From positions 372,001 to 436,000 of the forward strand of contig NZ_PTJE01000003.1 in NCBI RefSeq assembly GCF_002934445.1: a stretch of DNA of 64,000 nucleotides, read 5' to 3'. Position numbers and translations under genes: made by a program. The DNA comes from Nonlabens xylanidelens. Lineage in GTDB: Bacteria; Bacteroidota; Bacteroidia; Flavobacteriales; Flavobacteriaceae. This document shows positions 18,303 through 26,542 of the stretch, in pieces. The notes beneath the pieces are model-generated. The model had not been told where the DNA came from and ran no database searches. It saw only the letters and a program-made list of their open reading frames with translations. Positions within the stretch are counted from its first letter, which is position 1, and every line of letters begins with the position of its first letter.

Positions 18303-19220
18303 TTATTTACTTTGTTTATTCAATAATTTTGATATACCATCCTCCAAGGATACTAAATCTCTATTTAAAATCGCTCTCATTTTAGAAATGTCCGGTTGCC
18401 TGCGTGTCATATCTCCTTCTTCTAAGGCTGGTAAATGAATTACTTTTGAAGAGCTTCCTGTCACTTTTAAAATAACTTCTACTAATTCTTTAATGTTATA
18501 AACAATGTCATTACCTATATTAAACACATCATTTTTCAAAGAAACATTATCAAATATGAGCTGACTAGCCTCTATATTGTCATCTATATAACAAAATGTT
18601 CTAGACTGTAAACCATCACCATAAATTGTTATGTCATGATTATTCAATGCTTGTTTTAATAATTTAGGTATAACAAAATCAATGCTTTGCTGAGGACCAT
18701 AGGTGTTAAAAAATCTAAAAATAACATAATCTAAGTCATATTCTTGTTTATATGATCTGAAATAAGCCTCTCCTATATTTTTAACAACAGCATAGGGTAG
18801 CTTTGAATTTAAGGGAGTTTCGTTCTCAATTTGAGGTAAACTTACAGGCTCTCCATACACCTCACTACTAGAAGAGTAGGATATTTTTTTTACTCCTGTG
18901 TTTTTACTGAGTTGTAATATATTTTTTATCCCATCTATGTCCTTTAGTACATCTATTGGACGTTCCAATGTTCTTTGAACACCTACTAAAGCAGCATAAT
19001 GATGGACATAATCAAAAGGTTGAGACAGCATAACTTCAGCTATTTCTTCATAAACATTTACATCTAGTTTAATAAATGTAAAATTGTTATTTAGAGGCAG
19101 TTTGTTTTTATCTCCAGTACTTAAGTTATCTACCCCTACTACCTTATGACCGTTATTAAGTAAATGTGCAGCAAGCGCACTCCCTACATTTCCTGCTACC
19201 CCTGTGATTAAATGATTCAT
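18303..19220 (-). CDS. NAD-dependent epimerase/dehydratase (UDP-sugar type, extended SDR)
   Basis: The 305-residue protein is an extended short-chain dehydrogenase. The NAD-binding loop is ITGVAGNVGSALAAHLL (G7xxGxxG13), then VVGVDNLSTGDKNKL, the catalytic SSSSEVYGEP serine region, and YAVVK with the Tyr-Lys pair. NTYGPQQSIDFVIP and YGDGLQSRTFCYIDD are typical of UDP-glucose 4-epimerase, UDP-glucuronate decarboxylase and dTDP-glucose dehydratase-like members. It would make a nucleotide-sugar donor for the neighbouring transferases; which reaction cannot be told. A TAnnTTTG box lies just upstream. Confidence 0.9.
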   Translation of the reverse strand: MNHLITGVAGNVGSALAAHLLNNGHKVVGVDNLSTGDKNKLPLNNNFTFIKLDVNVYEEIAEVMLSQPFDYVHHYAALVGVQRTLERPIDVLKDIDGIKNILQLSKNTGVKKISYSSSSEVYGEPVSLPQIENETPLNSKLPYAVVKNIGEAYFRSYKQEYDLDYVIFRFFNTYGPQQSIDFVIPKLLKQALNNHDITIYGDGLQSRTFCYIDDNIEASQLIFDNVSLKNDVFNIGNDIVYNIKELVEVILKVTGSSSKVIHLPALEEGDMTRRQPDISKMRAILNRDLVSLEDGISKLLNKQSK

Positions 19221-19240
19221 TATATTTATCTTTAGAGATA

Positions 19241-19272
19241 CAAATTTACGTTATCTAATCAATCTTAAACAA
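19241..19272 (-). promoter_or_regulatory. Bacteroidota-type promoter for the 18303-19220 gene
   Basis: Read on the minus strand, TAAATTTG (19248-19241) fits the TAnnTTTG -7 box, and a TTG lies 21 bases upstream (19272-19270) in the -33 position. The predicted start of transcription is about 15 bases before the ATG at 19220. The 164-base gap to the upstream gene makes an internal promoter reasonable. Confidence 0.5.
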
Positions 19273-19384
19273 TGTACTTTGTAATTGTCGATATAAATAA
19301 CAATTATTAATATCTACTATTAAGTTGATTTCTTTAAATTAAAACTTCATATTGCTAAACTTCAATTAGAAATGATTAACGATA

Positions 19385-20503
19385 CTAGTCATAAAGTTTA
19401 TTTATTTGCTTTTTAACAAAATCATAATTATACTTTAAATTAATTGTCGATTGGTTTTCAACGTAAGCTTGTTCAATCAAATGCTTTTCATTTAGCGCAA
19501 ACAATATTTGATTTGAAATATCTTCAACATCTAAAGGATTATCTATTAAACACCCATTGAATCGATGAATTATTAAATCCGCTGTACTACCTCCTGGATT
19601 ACTTTGAATTGGAAATGCTCCCATCATCATAGCTTCTATTAGAGTATTAGGTATACCATCTGAAATACTATTGCCGATATATATATAAGTTTGCCCCATA
19701 AGTTTAAATAATTCTTCATGGCCTAAACTATGCCTTCCATAAGTTAATAAATCTAACTTGTTCTCATTAATAAATTGAATTGTTTTTGCGTGTGCTCCAA
19801 AAACTATTATTTCAAATCTATTAGGTAAGCTAATATTATTTAGGGCTTTGATGACATTTATTGCTCGTCCAAAATCATGTTCATAACCTTTAACTAAAAT
19901 AATAGATCGCTTAGATACTGGTTTATTATATTTAAAATAAAAGTTTGTTTTATAGCCACCACCTCCTGGAATTATTGTTGTTAAACCTTTATAACCAAGC
20001 CTCCTTGCTATCTGTATATCTCTTTGATTATCAACATGTAACAAATCTACTAGTTGTAAAGCATTTTTTATCTTCCTCTTATGGTTTTTAAAAGATTGAT
20101 AATAGAATAAATCACTACCCCAGCAAGAATATATGACCTTTATATCAATGTAAGACTTTAAAGTTCTCACAATAGGATAAAAACAAGTTTGCATCTCAAA
20201 GACATGAATAATATCAGGTTTAATTTGAGAGATTATTTGATGTAAATATTGATTTTCGGTAATTTCTAAAATAGGCCTTATCAAAGCATATAATTGGGGC
20301 TTAGATTTTGATAAAGAGTACTCTCCTTTAATAGGCGTTATTTTGCGTTTATGCCATTCATTAAATTTTACAACTCTATTTTCAAATTCAACATTATCTT
20401 TACTTAGAACATTAAACCAATATAATTCATTAAAGTCATCATCTACATTAGATATCCATCTAGTTGCATGTACTGACGGCATTGATATAAATAATATTTT
20501 CAT
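19385..20503 (-). CDS. Glycosyltransferase family 4 protein, paralogue B
   Basis: The 372-residue protein begins MKILFISMPSVHATRWISNV and has CWGSDLFYYQS, IIPGGGGYKTN, LVKGYEHDFGRAINV and IYIGNSISDGIPNTLIEAMM, then GAFPIQSNPGGSTADL. These are the same landmarks in the same order as in the gene at 12387-13532, so the two are paralogues. They diverge considerably elsewhere, and this copy is more AT-rich. That suggests either an old duplication or separate acquisition. A family-4 transferase for the repeat unit is likely. It overlaps the next gene by 4 bases (ATGA). Confidence 0.9.
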   Translation of the reverse strand: MKILFISMPSVHATRWISNVDDDFNELYWFNVLSKDNVEFENRVVKFNEWHKRKITPIKGEYSLSKSKPQLYALIRPILEITENQYLHQIISQIKPDIIHVFEMQTCFYPIVRTLKSYIDIKVIYSCWGSDLFYYQSFKNHKRKIKNALQLVDLLHVDNQRDIQIARRLGYKGLTTIIPGGGGYKTNFYFKYNKPVSKRSIILVKGYEHDFGRAINVIKALNNISLPNRFEIIVFGAHAKTIQFINENKLDLLTYGRHSLGHEELFKLMGQTYIYIGNSISDGIPNTLIEAMMMGAFPIQSNPGGSTADLIIHRFNGCLIDNPLDVEDISNQILFALNEKHLIEQAYVENQSTINLKYNYDFVKKQINKLYD

Positions 20504-21492
20504 TTAATGATAATATTGAAGTATTTATTTTTTATCCTTTTATATAAAAAGTAATAACCTTTTTTATTCTTAAATGTTTTATTCAAGTAACCCAGACTAT
20601 ATAGTAAAAACAATTCCTTCTTATTAAGGTCTAATAAATCATTTGATTTTGATATAGTTTTATATAACGTTGAAATATCAACCTTTGAATTCATATAATT
20701 GTTTATGATTTCAAAAATCCATTCCTTTATTTTCTCTTTAGGTAAAGTTATATTAGAATCATCTAAGCATGACATGATGGATTCAATAAATATTCCTACA
20801 GATTCTATAACATGTTGAAAAAACTCTGGCTTTCTAGGATTATTATTATCTGCTACCCTATAGTAGCAATCTATTAGTGGAATAGATATATAGTTAGGCT
20901 TAACAGTAGCTAGTAATCTTATGTTAAAATCTACATCTTGAAATCTTTGAAGGGTTTCATTAAATTTAATATTCTCAAGAACACTTTTTTTAAAGGTAGG
21001 TCGACAAATACTCCAAGGCAAAATTTTTAAAGTTAAAAAATGATCGAGCGCTACCTTCCAACTTCCGTTAATAACTAAAGATTTGTCTTTAGCTTTTAAA
21101 TCGTTATTTACAAATTTCCCCATTTCAAAGATAACTATGTCTACATTATCATTTTTTTGAAATTCCTTTATTCTATTTTCAAAGGCTGTGGATACTAAAA
21201 CATCATCACTATCAAAAAATATAATATAATCCCCATTTGAAATACTCAAGCCGTAATTACGACAGGCATTTGCTCCCTTAGGCTTATTTAATGGCCTATG
21301 TTGATATGAAAACCTAGACTTATCTATTATATAATCATTTACAACCTGTTCCGTATCATCAGTGCTACCGTCATCCACAATAATACATTCCCAATTAGAA
21401 TAGGTTTGATTTTTTATAGATTCTAAAGTTTCTAAAATAAGATTCGCTCTATTATAACTCGGTATTATTATAGAAATTAAATTGTCTTTCAT
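20500..21492 (-). CDS. Glycosyltransferase family 2 protein
   Basis: The 330-residue protein is a standard GT-A transferase. ISIIIPSYNRANLILETLESI starts it, CIIVDDGSTDDT holds the first nucleotide-contact Asp, GANACRNYGLS and YIIFFDSDDVL the DxD-like motif (DSDD). The C-terminal third is lysine-rich (NKKGYYFLYKRIKNKYFNI) and may lie against the membrane. It lies in the most AT-rich part of the locus and overlaps the downstream gene by 4 bases. Donor and acceptor are unknown. Confidence 0.93.
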   Translation of the reverse strand: MKDNLISIIIPSYNRANLILETLESIKNQTYSNWECIIVDDGSTDDTEQVVNDYIIDKSRFSYQHRPLNKPKGANACRNYGLSISNGDYIIFFDSDDVLVSTAFENRIKEFQKNDNVDIVIFEMGKFVNNDLKAKDKSLVINGSWKVALDHFLTLKILPWSICRPTFKKSVLENIKFNETLQRFQDVDFNIRLLATVKPNYISIPLIDCYYRVADNNNPRKPEFFQHVIESVGIFIESIMSCLDDSNITLPKEKIKEWIFEIINNYMNSKVDISTLYKTISKSNDLLDLNKKELFLLYSLGYLNKTFKNKKGYYFLYKRIKNKYFNIIIK

Positions 21493-21525
21493 TACTTAAT
21501 GAATATAGATTAAATATTTAAAATA

Positions 21526-22698
21526 TTAATACAATAACCCCAATATTGTCTCAAAAACATCTCTTCCATATTCTTTTAAAATATACTGTCGATTGCTCTT
21601 ACCTATTGCATCCCATGAACTCTTTAAAAATATCATTTGTTCTAATCCTTGAACCATTTCAGATGGTTCATTTCGAGAACATAGAATATTATCATCAGGT
21701 AATTCATAAGGAATTGAACCTACTGAGGTTGACACGATAGGTAACCCCATACTCATAGCCTCTAGCATAACTGTAGGTAATGCTTCATGCAAACTACTTA
21801 TTACTAAAAAATCAGATTGATTATACATCTCTTTTATCTCAAATCTATTTTTAGAACCAGTTAAAGAAACTACATTCTGTATTCCCAATTCCATAATAAG
21901 CATTTCTAAATTTTGCCTTTCTGCGCCTTCTCCTATTATAGTTAACTGTATCTCAACTTCCTTCTCCTTTAATAACGTTAGTAATAGAGAGACACTTCTT
22001 AAAAGGTTATCAAAGCCTTTAACTTTTTCTAATCTACCTACGGCTAGTATTTTTATTAAACTCTGCTTTTCTTTTACATTAATCGTAGAAAAAAACTTAT
22101 CATCAATTGGGTTATTTATTCTCTTTATTTTCTCTGAATTAAATCCAGCAGATAACAAAGCCTTAAAATTCCAAGTAGAGATTGCTATAGGTGTATCAAC
22201 ATGTTGGATTATCGGAGTATAAAATTGAGGATATTGTGAAAGGTGCCTAATATCATAACCATGAAAAGTGACATGAATCTTTACATTTTGTATCGGCCCA
22301 ATAACTTTTAAAAACTCTCTAGCTACATCCCCAAAATGAAAATGTATGTTTTCTATCTGATTATTCTCAACAAGTTTTTTAAACCTTTTATTGAGTATTT
22401 TTTTTTTGAAATCTTTTTTATTAAACTTAAGTAAGAGAAAGTCATAAAAATTAAATGGATTAATTAATGACAGAAGAGCTTTAAATTTTGTCAATTCATA
22501 AAAGGTTCCTATCTCAAAAATTTTTACCTTAGATATAATATCATGATATCCTTCTAACGCCTGCGTATTTGATTTTATCGTTTTTGCACCAACATAAACA
22601 CTTTCTGAAACATTTAAAGCAGAAAGAATATGATCTCTAATAAAAGTCTCTGAAAGCTCTGGAAAAGAGTTCATAACTATCAGCACATTTTTATTCAT
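21526..22698 (-). CDS. Glycosyltransferase family 4 protein
   Basis: The 390-residue protein has the GT-B pattern. NVLIVMNSFPELSETFIRDH is a common N-terminus of colanic-type family-4 transferases (WcaL-like). HFHFGDVAREF and VTFHGYDIRHL follow in the N-domain. The C-domain has LAVGRLEKVKGFDNLL, LTIIGEGAERQNLE, and LVISSLHEALPTVMLEAMSMGLPIV with the E-x7-E motif. It sits 11 bases after the methyltransferase gene and 33 bases before the next. It would act at the inner membrane on lipid-linked or nascent polymer. Confidence 0.93.
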   Translation of the reverse strand: MNKNVLIVMNSFPELSETFIRDHILSALNVSESVYVGAKTIKSNTQALEGYHDIISKVKIFEIGTFYELTKFKALLSLINPFNFYDFLLLKFNKKDFKKKILNKRFKKLVENNQIENIHFHFGDVAREFLKVIGPIQNVKIHVTFHGYDIRHLSQYPQFYTPIIQHVDTPIAISTWNFKALLSAGFNSEKIKRINNPIDDKFFSTINVKEKQSLIKILAVGRLEKVKGFDNLLRSVSLLLTLLKEKEVEIQLTIIGEGAERQNLEMLIMELGIQNVVSLTGSKNRFEIKEMYNQSDFLVISSLHEALPTVMLEAMSMGLPIVSTSVGSIPYELPDDNILCSRNEPSEMVQGLEQMIFLKSSWDAIGKSNRQYILKEYGRDVFETILGLLY

Positions 22699-22709
22699 TT
22701 TAAAATCAA

Positions 22710-23654
22710 TTACAATTTCTTATACACAACAACACTATTTAAACCTTGATCTTTAATTAAGAACTTATAGATAACAAGTTTCAACTTAATCGGGAGTTTA
22801 TTTATCAAATTAGTTGATTTATTAACGGACTTGAGTGAAATAGCGACTTGATTCCAATTATTTAATTTTGTTATTTTCTTTAAAAGAAAATTATTAACTA
22901 TACCTAGACGATACTTGCGAGATTTAGAAATCTTAACCGATTCTACAGATATCAGTTTTAAACCAAAAACATCTAAACTTTCAAATGATTTCTTAGTAAA
23001 CCTAGATATATGATGTGGTGGTAAATTCAAAGTATGGTTGATACTAGATGTGTCATGATTATCATTATTCGGTACGGAAAAAATATAGTATCCATCTTTC
23101 CTTAAACATCTTACCCCAGCTTCTATAAAACTATATAAATCACTTACATGTTCATGAACATGATTACTTACAATAATATCATAAACCTCTTTGTTCGATA
23201 AAGAATGAGTTTCAACACTTTCATCTTTAAGTCTAACACCTTTTGCCATTGCATTTTTAATGGCCAGATCATTGAATTCTAAACCTACATAGCTATTACA
23301 ACTTATAACTTTTGCAAAATCTCCATCGCCAGCACCTATTTCTAAGACTTTATCTTTTTGAGTTATATATTTTTTAATCATTAAAAATTCAGGTCTCAAC
23401 GGACTGTAATAATTATCTCTTATCTCTTGTAAAACTTCATAGAACTTATCATTACCAGCCATTCTAGGATCAAAAAACAAATGGCTACAATCATTGCATT
23501 TAAAAAAAGAAAAAGATTCAAGGTTGAAAAACTGAGAAAAATCTCTACCAAATGACTCTTGATAAATATTATTAATCAATTTTGAATCAAAAGTCGACTC
23601 AATTGACAAGTCATTTGATTTGCATAATATGCAATTTGTTTTTACTGAATCCAT
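22710..23654 (-). CDS. SAM-dependent methyltransferase with N-terminal zinc-ribbon-like motif
   Basis: The 314-residue protein starts with CILCKSND and, about 40 residues on, FKCNDCSHLFFDP. Together they form a CxxC...CxxC knuckle found in many sugar-modifying methyltransferases (Methyltransf_13/14 N-terminal type). The class I core follows: KVLEIGAGDGDFAKVI is the SAM-binding loop and YDIIVSNHVHEHV motif II. It may methylate a nucleotide sugar or the chain end. Methylation can terminate chains exported by Wzt proteins with a carbohydrate-binding tail. That link is inference, but the gene overlaps the wzt-like gene by 13 bases. Confidence 0.87.
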   Translation of the reverse strand: MDSVKTNCILCKSNDLSIESTFDSKLINNIYQESFGRDFSQFFNLESFSFFKCNDCSHLFFDPRMAGNDKFYEVLQEIRDNYYSPLRPEFLMIKKYITQKDKVLEIGAGDGDFAKVISCNSYVGLEFNDLAIKNAMAKGVRLKDESVETHSLSNKEVYDIIVSNHVHEHVSDLYSFIEAGVRCLRKDGYYIFSVPNNDNHDTSSINHTLNLPPHHISRFTKKSFESLDVFGLKLISVESVKISKSRKYRLGIVNNFLLKKITKLNNWNQVAISLKSVNKSTNLINKLPIKLKLVIYKFLIKDQGLNSVVVYKKL

Positions 23655-24862
23655 AAAGTGCTAAAGTAATTTTGTCCCCAATTCTTTTTTGGCAAGGTTA
23701 TATTATAATTCCATTCCATAGAAAACTCGCAAACATTTCTCAATTCTTCTAAATCAAAAGTTCCATTTCCTAGGAATAATGAAATGTTATAAAGACCTGG
23801 AACTAGAGTCATATTTTGAATCTCTATGACTACATCAGTTCCGTTTTGTTTTTCAAATTTTAGAGAGGCTTGATGCATATTTGCTGCTGCTACTCTTTCT
23901 CCAAAATTATTTTCTAAAACATAACCAATGGTTATCGTATCATATTCTTTATAATCTAACTTTAAATGAATACGTAAATTTTGGTTATGATTAATGTTTT
24001 TCTCTTCTAATCGGATTTCAGAAATAAGGTCAGATTGTTTTATCTGCATATCATTCTGATTATTCGATGATATCTTTAAATAATCATTTATCGCGTCATT
24101 AGTTTCTCCTACAAAACTAATTTCTCCATTACTTAAAACAATAGTTCTCGTGCACAAACTCTTCACAGCAGCCATATTGTGACTCACAAAAAGCACCGTC
24201 CTTCCACTAGTATTAGAAATGTCCTGCATTTTACCAATAGCCTTTTTCTGAAATTCGGCATCTCCTACGGCCAGTACCTCATCTACCACTAGAATATCTG
24301 GCTCGAGAAAGGCAGCTACTGCAAACCCTAATCGCACGCGCATACCGCTAGAATAACGCTTTACAGGTGTGTCGATGTACATCTGACAGCCAGAAAACTC
24401 AACTATCTCATCAATCTTACTTGCTATCTCTGTTTTAGTCATTCCTAAAATAGCACCATTGAGATATACATTTTCTCTACCTGTAAGTTCTGGATGCATA
24501 CCAGTACCTACTTCTAGTAAACTCGCGATGCGACCTTTAGTTTTTATAGAACCTGTTGTAGGGCTGGTTACTCTAGAAAGTATCTTTAATAAAGTAGATT
24601 TACCAGCACCATTCTTTCCAATAATACCTAGTATCTCGCCACGTTTTACCTCAAAGTTTATATCCTTTATCGCCCACACATAATCACTAGTGGCCGCAGC
24701 ACTGCGATCATTTACAGCACCTATTTTAAGATAAGGGTCTTCTTTACCTCTTATCTTAGCCCAAAATCTATTTAAATCATGACTTAAGGTACCAGTTCCT
24801 ACGGTTCCTAAACGGTATTGTTTAGAAACATTTACAGCTTTTAAAATAACATCATCACTCAT
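23642..24862 (-). CDS. wzt: Polysaccharide ABC transporter ATP-binding protein with C-terminal sugar-binding domain
   Basis: The 406-residue protein has an N-terminal ABC ATPase. The Walker A loop is GIIGKNGAGKST (79-90), the signature YSSGMRVRLGFAVA, and Walker B ILVVDEVLAVGD, all characteristic of the TagH/KpsT/Wzt class. Residues from about 250 to the end are a beta-rich extension (KLDYKEYDTITIGYVLENNFGE region) like the Wzt C-terminal domain, which in O-antigen systems recognises the chain end before export. It works with the permease at 25682. It overlaps the pyruvyltransferase-like gene by 8 bases and the methyltransferase by 13. Confidence 0.94.
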   Translation of the reverse strand: MSDDVILKAVNVSKQYRLGTVGTGTLSHDLNRFWAKIRGKEDPYLKIGAVNDRSAAATSDYVWAIKDINFEVKRGEILGIIGKNGAGKSTLLKILSRVTSPTTGSIKTKGRIASLLEVGTGMHPELTGRENVYLNGAILGMTKTEIASKIDEIVEFSGCQMYIDTPVKRYSSGMRVRLGFAVAAFLEPDILVVDEVLAVGDAEFQKKAIGKMQDISNTSGRTVLFVSHNMAAVKSLCTRTIVLSNGEISFVGETNDAINDYLKISSNNQNDMQIKQSDLISEIRLEEKNINHNQNLRIHLKLDYKEYDTITIGYVLENNFGERVAAANMHQASLKFEKQNGTDVVIEIQNMTLVPGLYNISLFLGNGTFDLEELRNVCEFSMEWNYNITLPKKNWGQNYFSTLWIQ

Positions 24863-25682
24863 CGCTTGCAGTTTTAAAAGGACACACAGCCATTAATCCT
24901 TGCTGTATATTATGAATTACCTGATTAGATGGTAATGAACTTTCATGATTCTTTATCATAGTCACCGCTTCATTTACCCCTATCTCATTCTTTATAAATT
25001 CTGGTTGATAAGTATTTAAACCTACAGACAATAAATAATCGTGATACTTAACACCATCACCATAAATATTATCTGAAAACTTGACCTGTACAGCCGGTAT
25101 TTGATAAGCATGCGCAACGATAATACCATGTAAAGAAGAAGATAAAACCTGCTCACAATTTAGTATTTCACTAGTTGTTTCTTCTATATCGTTGGTATTA
25201 AAATCTATAATTTTGACACCTTTACTTTGCCCATAAAGTTTCTTTGCTATTTCTAGGTCAGTGATATGTGGTATGATTCCTAATGTATATTTTTTATCTA
25301 CTTTAGGCTGATAATATAACGGTAATAAAAGTGCCGGATCTCCATAGACCTCTGGACACTCATAACCTAGTTCGAGTATTCGCTTTCGCGAAAGCGGACC
25401 TCTAACAGACAAAAATCTAGCACTAGCTATAGATTCATCTTTATGGTTAATACCACTACCCCATACCGTGCAATAGGTATTGATATGTGCGAGAACACTG
25501 CCTATGGTCACATACAAAGGACTGAATAGATTTCTAATAGAAAATTTTTGAGCACGTACCCAAGTTACTTTTTTACTAGAAATTTTTTCTACTAGATATT
25601 TACCTAATAGATCGCCATAGTTTTCTTTCTGTTTTTTCTGGATAAAGATTTCACTCCACCAGTATAGTCGTATTGCTGCCAT
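24855..25682 (-). CDS. Polysaccharide pyruvyl transferase family protein
   Basis: The 275-residue protein matches the polysaccharide pyruvyl transferase family. It has ENYGDLLGKYLVEKIS, VWGSGINHKDE, LSVRGPLSRKRILELG, VYGDPALLLPLYY, and near the end VLSSSLHGIIVAHAYQIPAVQV, a loop typical of the family. Members add pyruvate ketals from phosphoenolpyruvate to surface sugars. The gene lies between the two ABC transporter genes with overlaps of 8 and 1 bases, so its product is coupled to export. A palindrome copy sits at 25381 and encodes LSRKR within a family-typical RGPLS.KR segment. Confidence 0.88.
   Translation of the reverse strand: MAAIRLYWWSEIFIQKKQKENYGDLLGKYLVEKISSKKVTWVRAQKFSIRNLFSPLYVTIGSVLAHINTYCTVWGSGINHKDESIASARFLSVRGPLSRKRILELGYECPEVYGDPALLLPLYYQPKVDKKYTLGIIPHITDLEIAKKLYGQSKGVKIIDFNTNDIEETTSEILNCEQVLSSSLHGIIVAHAYQIPAVQVKFSDNIYGDGVKYHDYLLSVGLNTYQPEFIKNEIGVNEAVTMIKNHESSLPSNQVIHNIQQGLMAVCPFKTASDE
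25381..25396. repeat. Palindrome copy 5, full 16 bases
   Basis: CGCTTTCGCGAAAGCG in the pyruvyltransferase-like gene; encodes LSRKR. It follows an 8.8-kb interval without copies. Confidence 0.95.
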
Positions 25683-26539
25683 TATACGGTGTCGATAAAA
25701 GTTTTTTCGGTTCTATTAAAAATTACAAGACCTACTAAAAAAGCAATAATCGCTATACACGAACTGATACCTAAACCAGAAAAAGAAATATCACCTGTAC
25801 CTAATAATAGGTTTCTATATAGTTCTATCACTTGCGCTAGTGGATTTGCTTCTATAATCCATGCCCAATCTGGGCTTTTTATTTTTGCCTCGCTTAATGG
25901 ATACATCACCGCACTTAAATACATTAATAGGTTGATACCAAAGGAAACTAATATAGTAAGATCTCGATACTTAGTAGTCATAGAACTCAAAATCATACCT
26001 ATACCTAGTCCTAGTAAAGCCATGTTGAGTATGGCCAATGGAAATAACCAAACGTATATAGATGGAAGAATATCTATATCTTTTACAAATACAAAATATA
26101 AGTAAAAGATGACAAATATAAGTAACTGTATACCATACTTAAACAGTCCTGACAGCACCTTAGAAGCCGGTACAATAAATCTAGGAAAATACACTTTACC
26201 AAATAAGCTCGCATTTGCTGTAAATGTGGAACTAGAAGAAGTTAGACATTCTTTAAAATAATTCCATAAGGTAATACCTGCCAGATTAAATAGAAATGGT
26301 GGTACACCGCCTGTTTTAATATCTGCAAATGTGTTAAAAACTAGCGTAAAAACCACACTCGTAAAAAGTGGCTGAATTAAAAACCATAAAGGCCCTAAAA
26401 CGGTTTGTTTATAGACAGTGACAATATCACGCTTAACAAAAAGAACTAGCAGGTCTCTATAACGCCATATTTCTTTTAGGTTCAGGTCAATTAATTTTCC
26501 TTTAGGCTTGATTTCATAAAGCCAGTCTTTATCTGACAT
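25682..26539 (-). CDS. wzm: Polysaccharide ABC transporter permease
   Basis: The 285-residue inner-membrane protein has about six hydrophobic segments and the ABC-2 permease pattern of Wzm/KpsM/TagG. Landmarks are RYRDLLVLFVKRDIVTVYKQTVLGPLWFLIQP, PPFLFNLAGITLWNYF, FGKVYFPRFIVPAS and RDLTILVSFGINLLMYLSAVMYP. It would form the channel for finished lipid-linked chains, driven by the Wzt-like ATPase. It lies 3 bases after the wzc-like gene and overlaps the next by one base. Confidence 0.94.
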   Translation of the reverse strand: MSDKDWLYEIKPKGKLIDLNLKEIWRYRDLLVLFVKRDIVTVYKQTVLGPLWFLIQPLFTSVVFTLVFNTFADIKTGGVPPFLFNLAGITLWNYFKECLTSSSSTFTANASLFGKVYFPRFIVPASKVLSGLFKYGIQLLIFVIFYLYFVFVKDIDILPSIYVWLFPLAILNMALLGLGIGMILSSMTTKYRDLTILVSFGINLLMYLSAVMYPLSEAKIKSPDWAWIIEANPLAQVIELYRNLLLGTGDISFSGLGISSCIAIIAFLVGLVIFNRTEKTFIDTV

Positions 26540-26542
26540 AAA

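Noticed and set aside
25689-26105. Plus-strand frame of 138 codons opposite wzm
   Set aside because: Antisense to a clear permease gene; no recognisable features.
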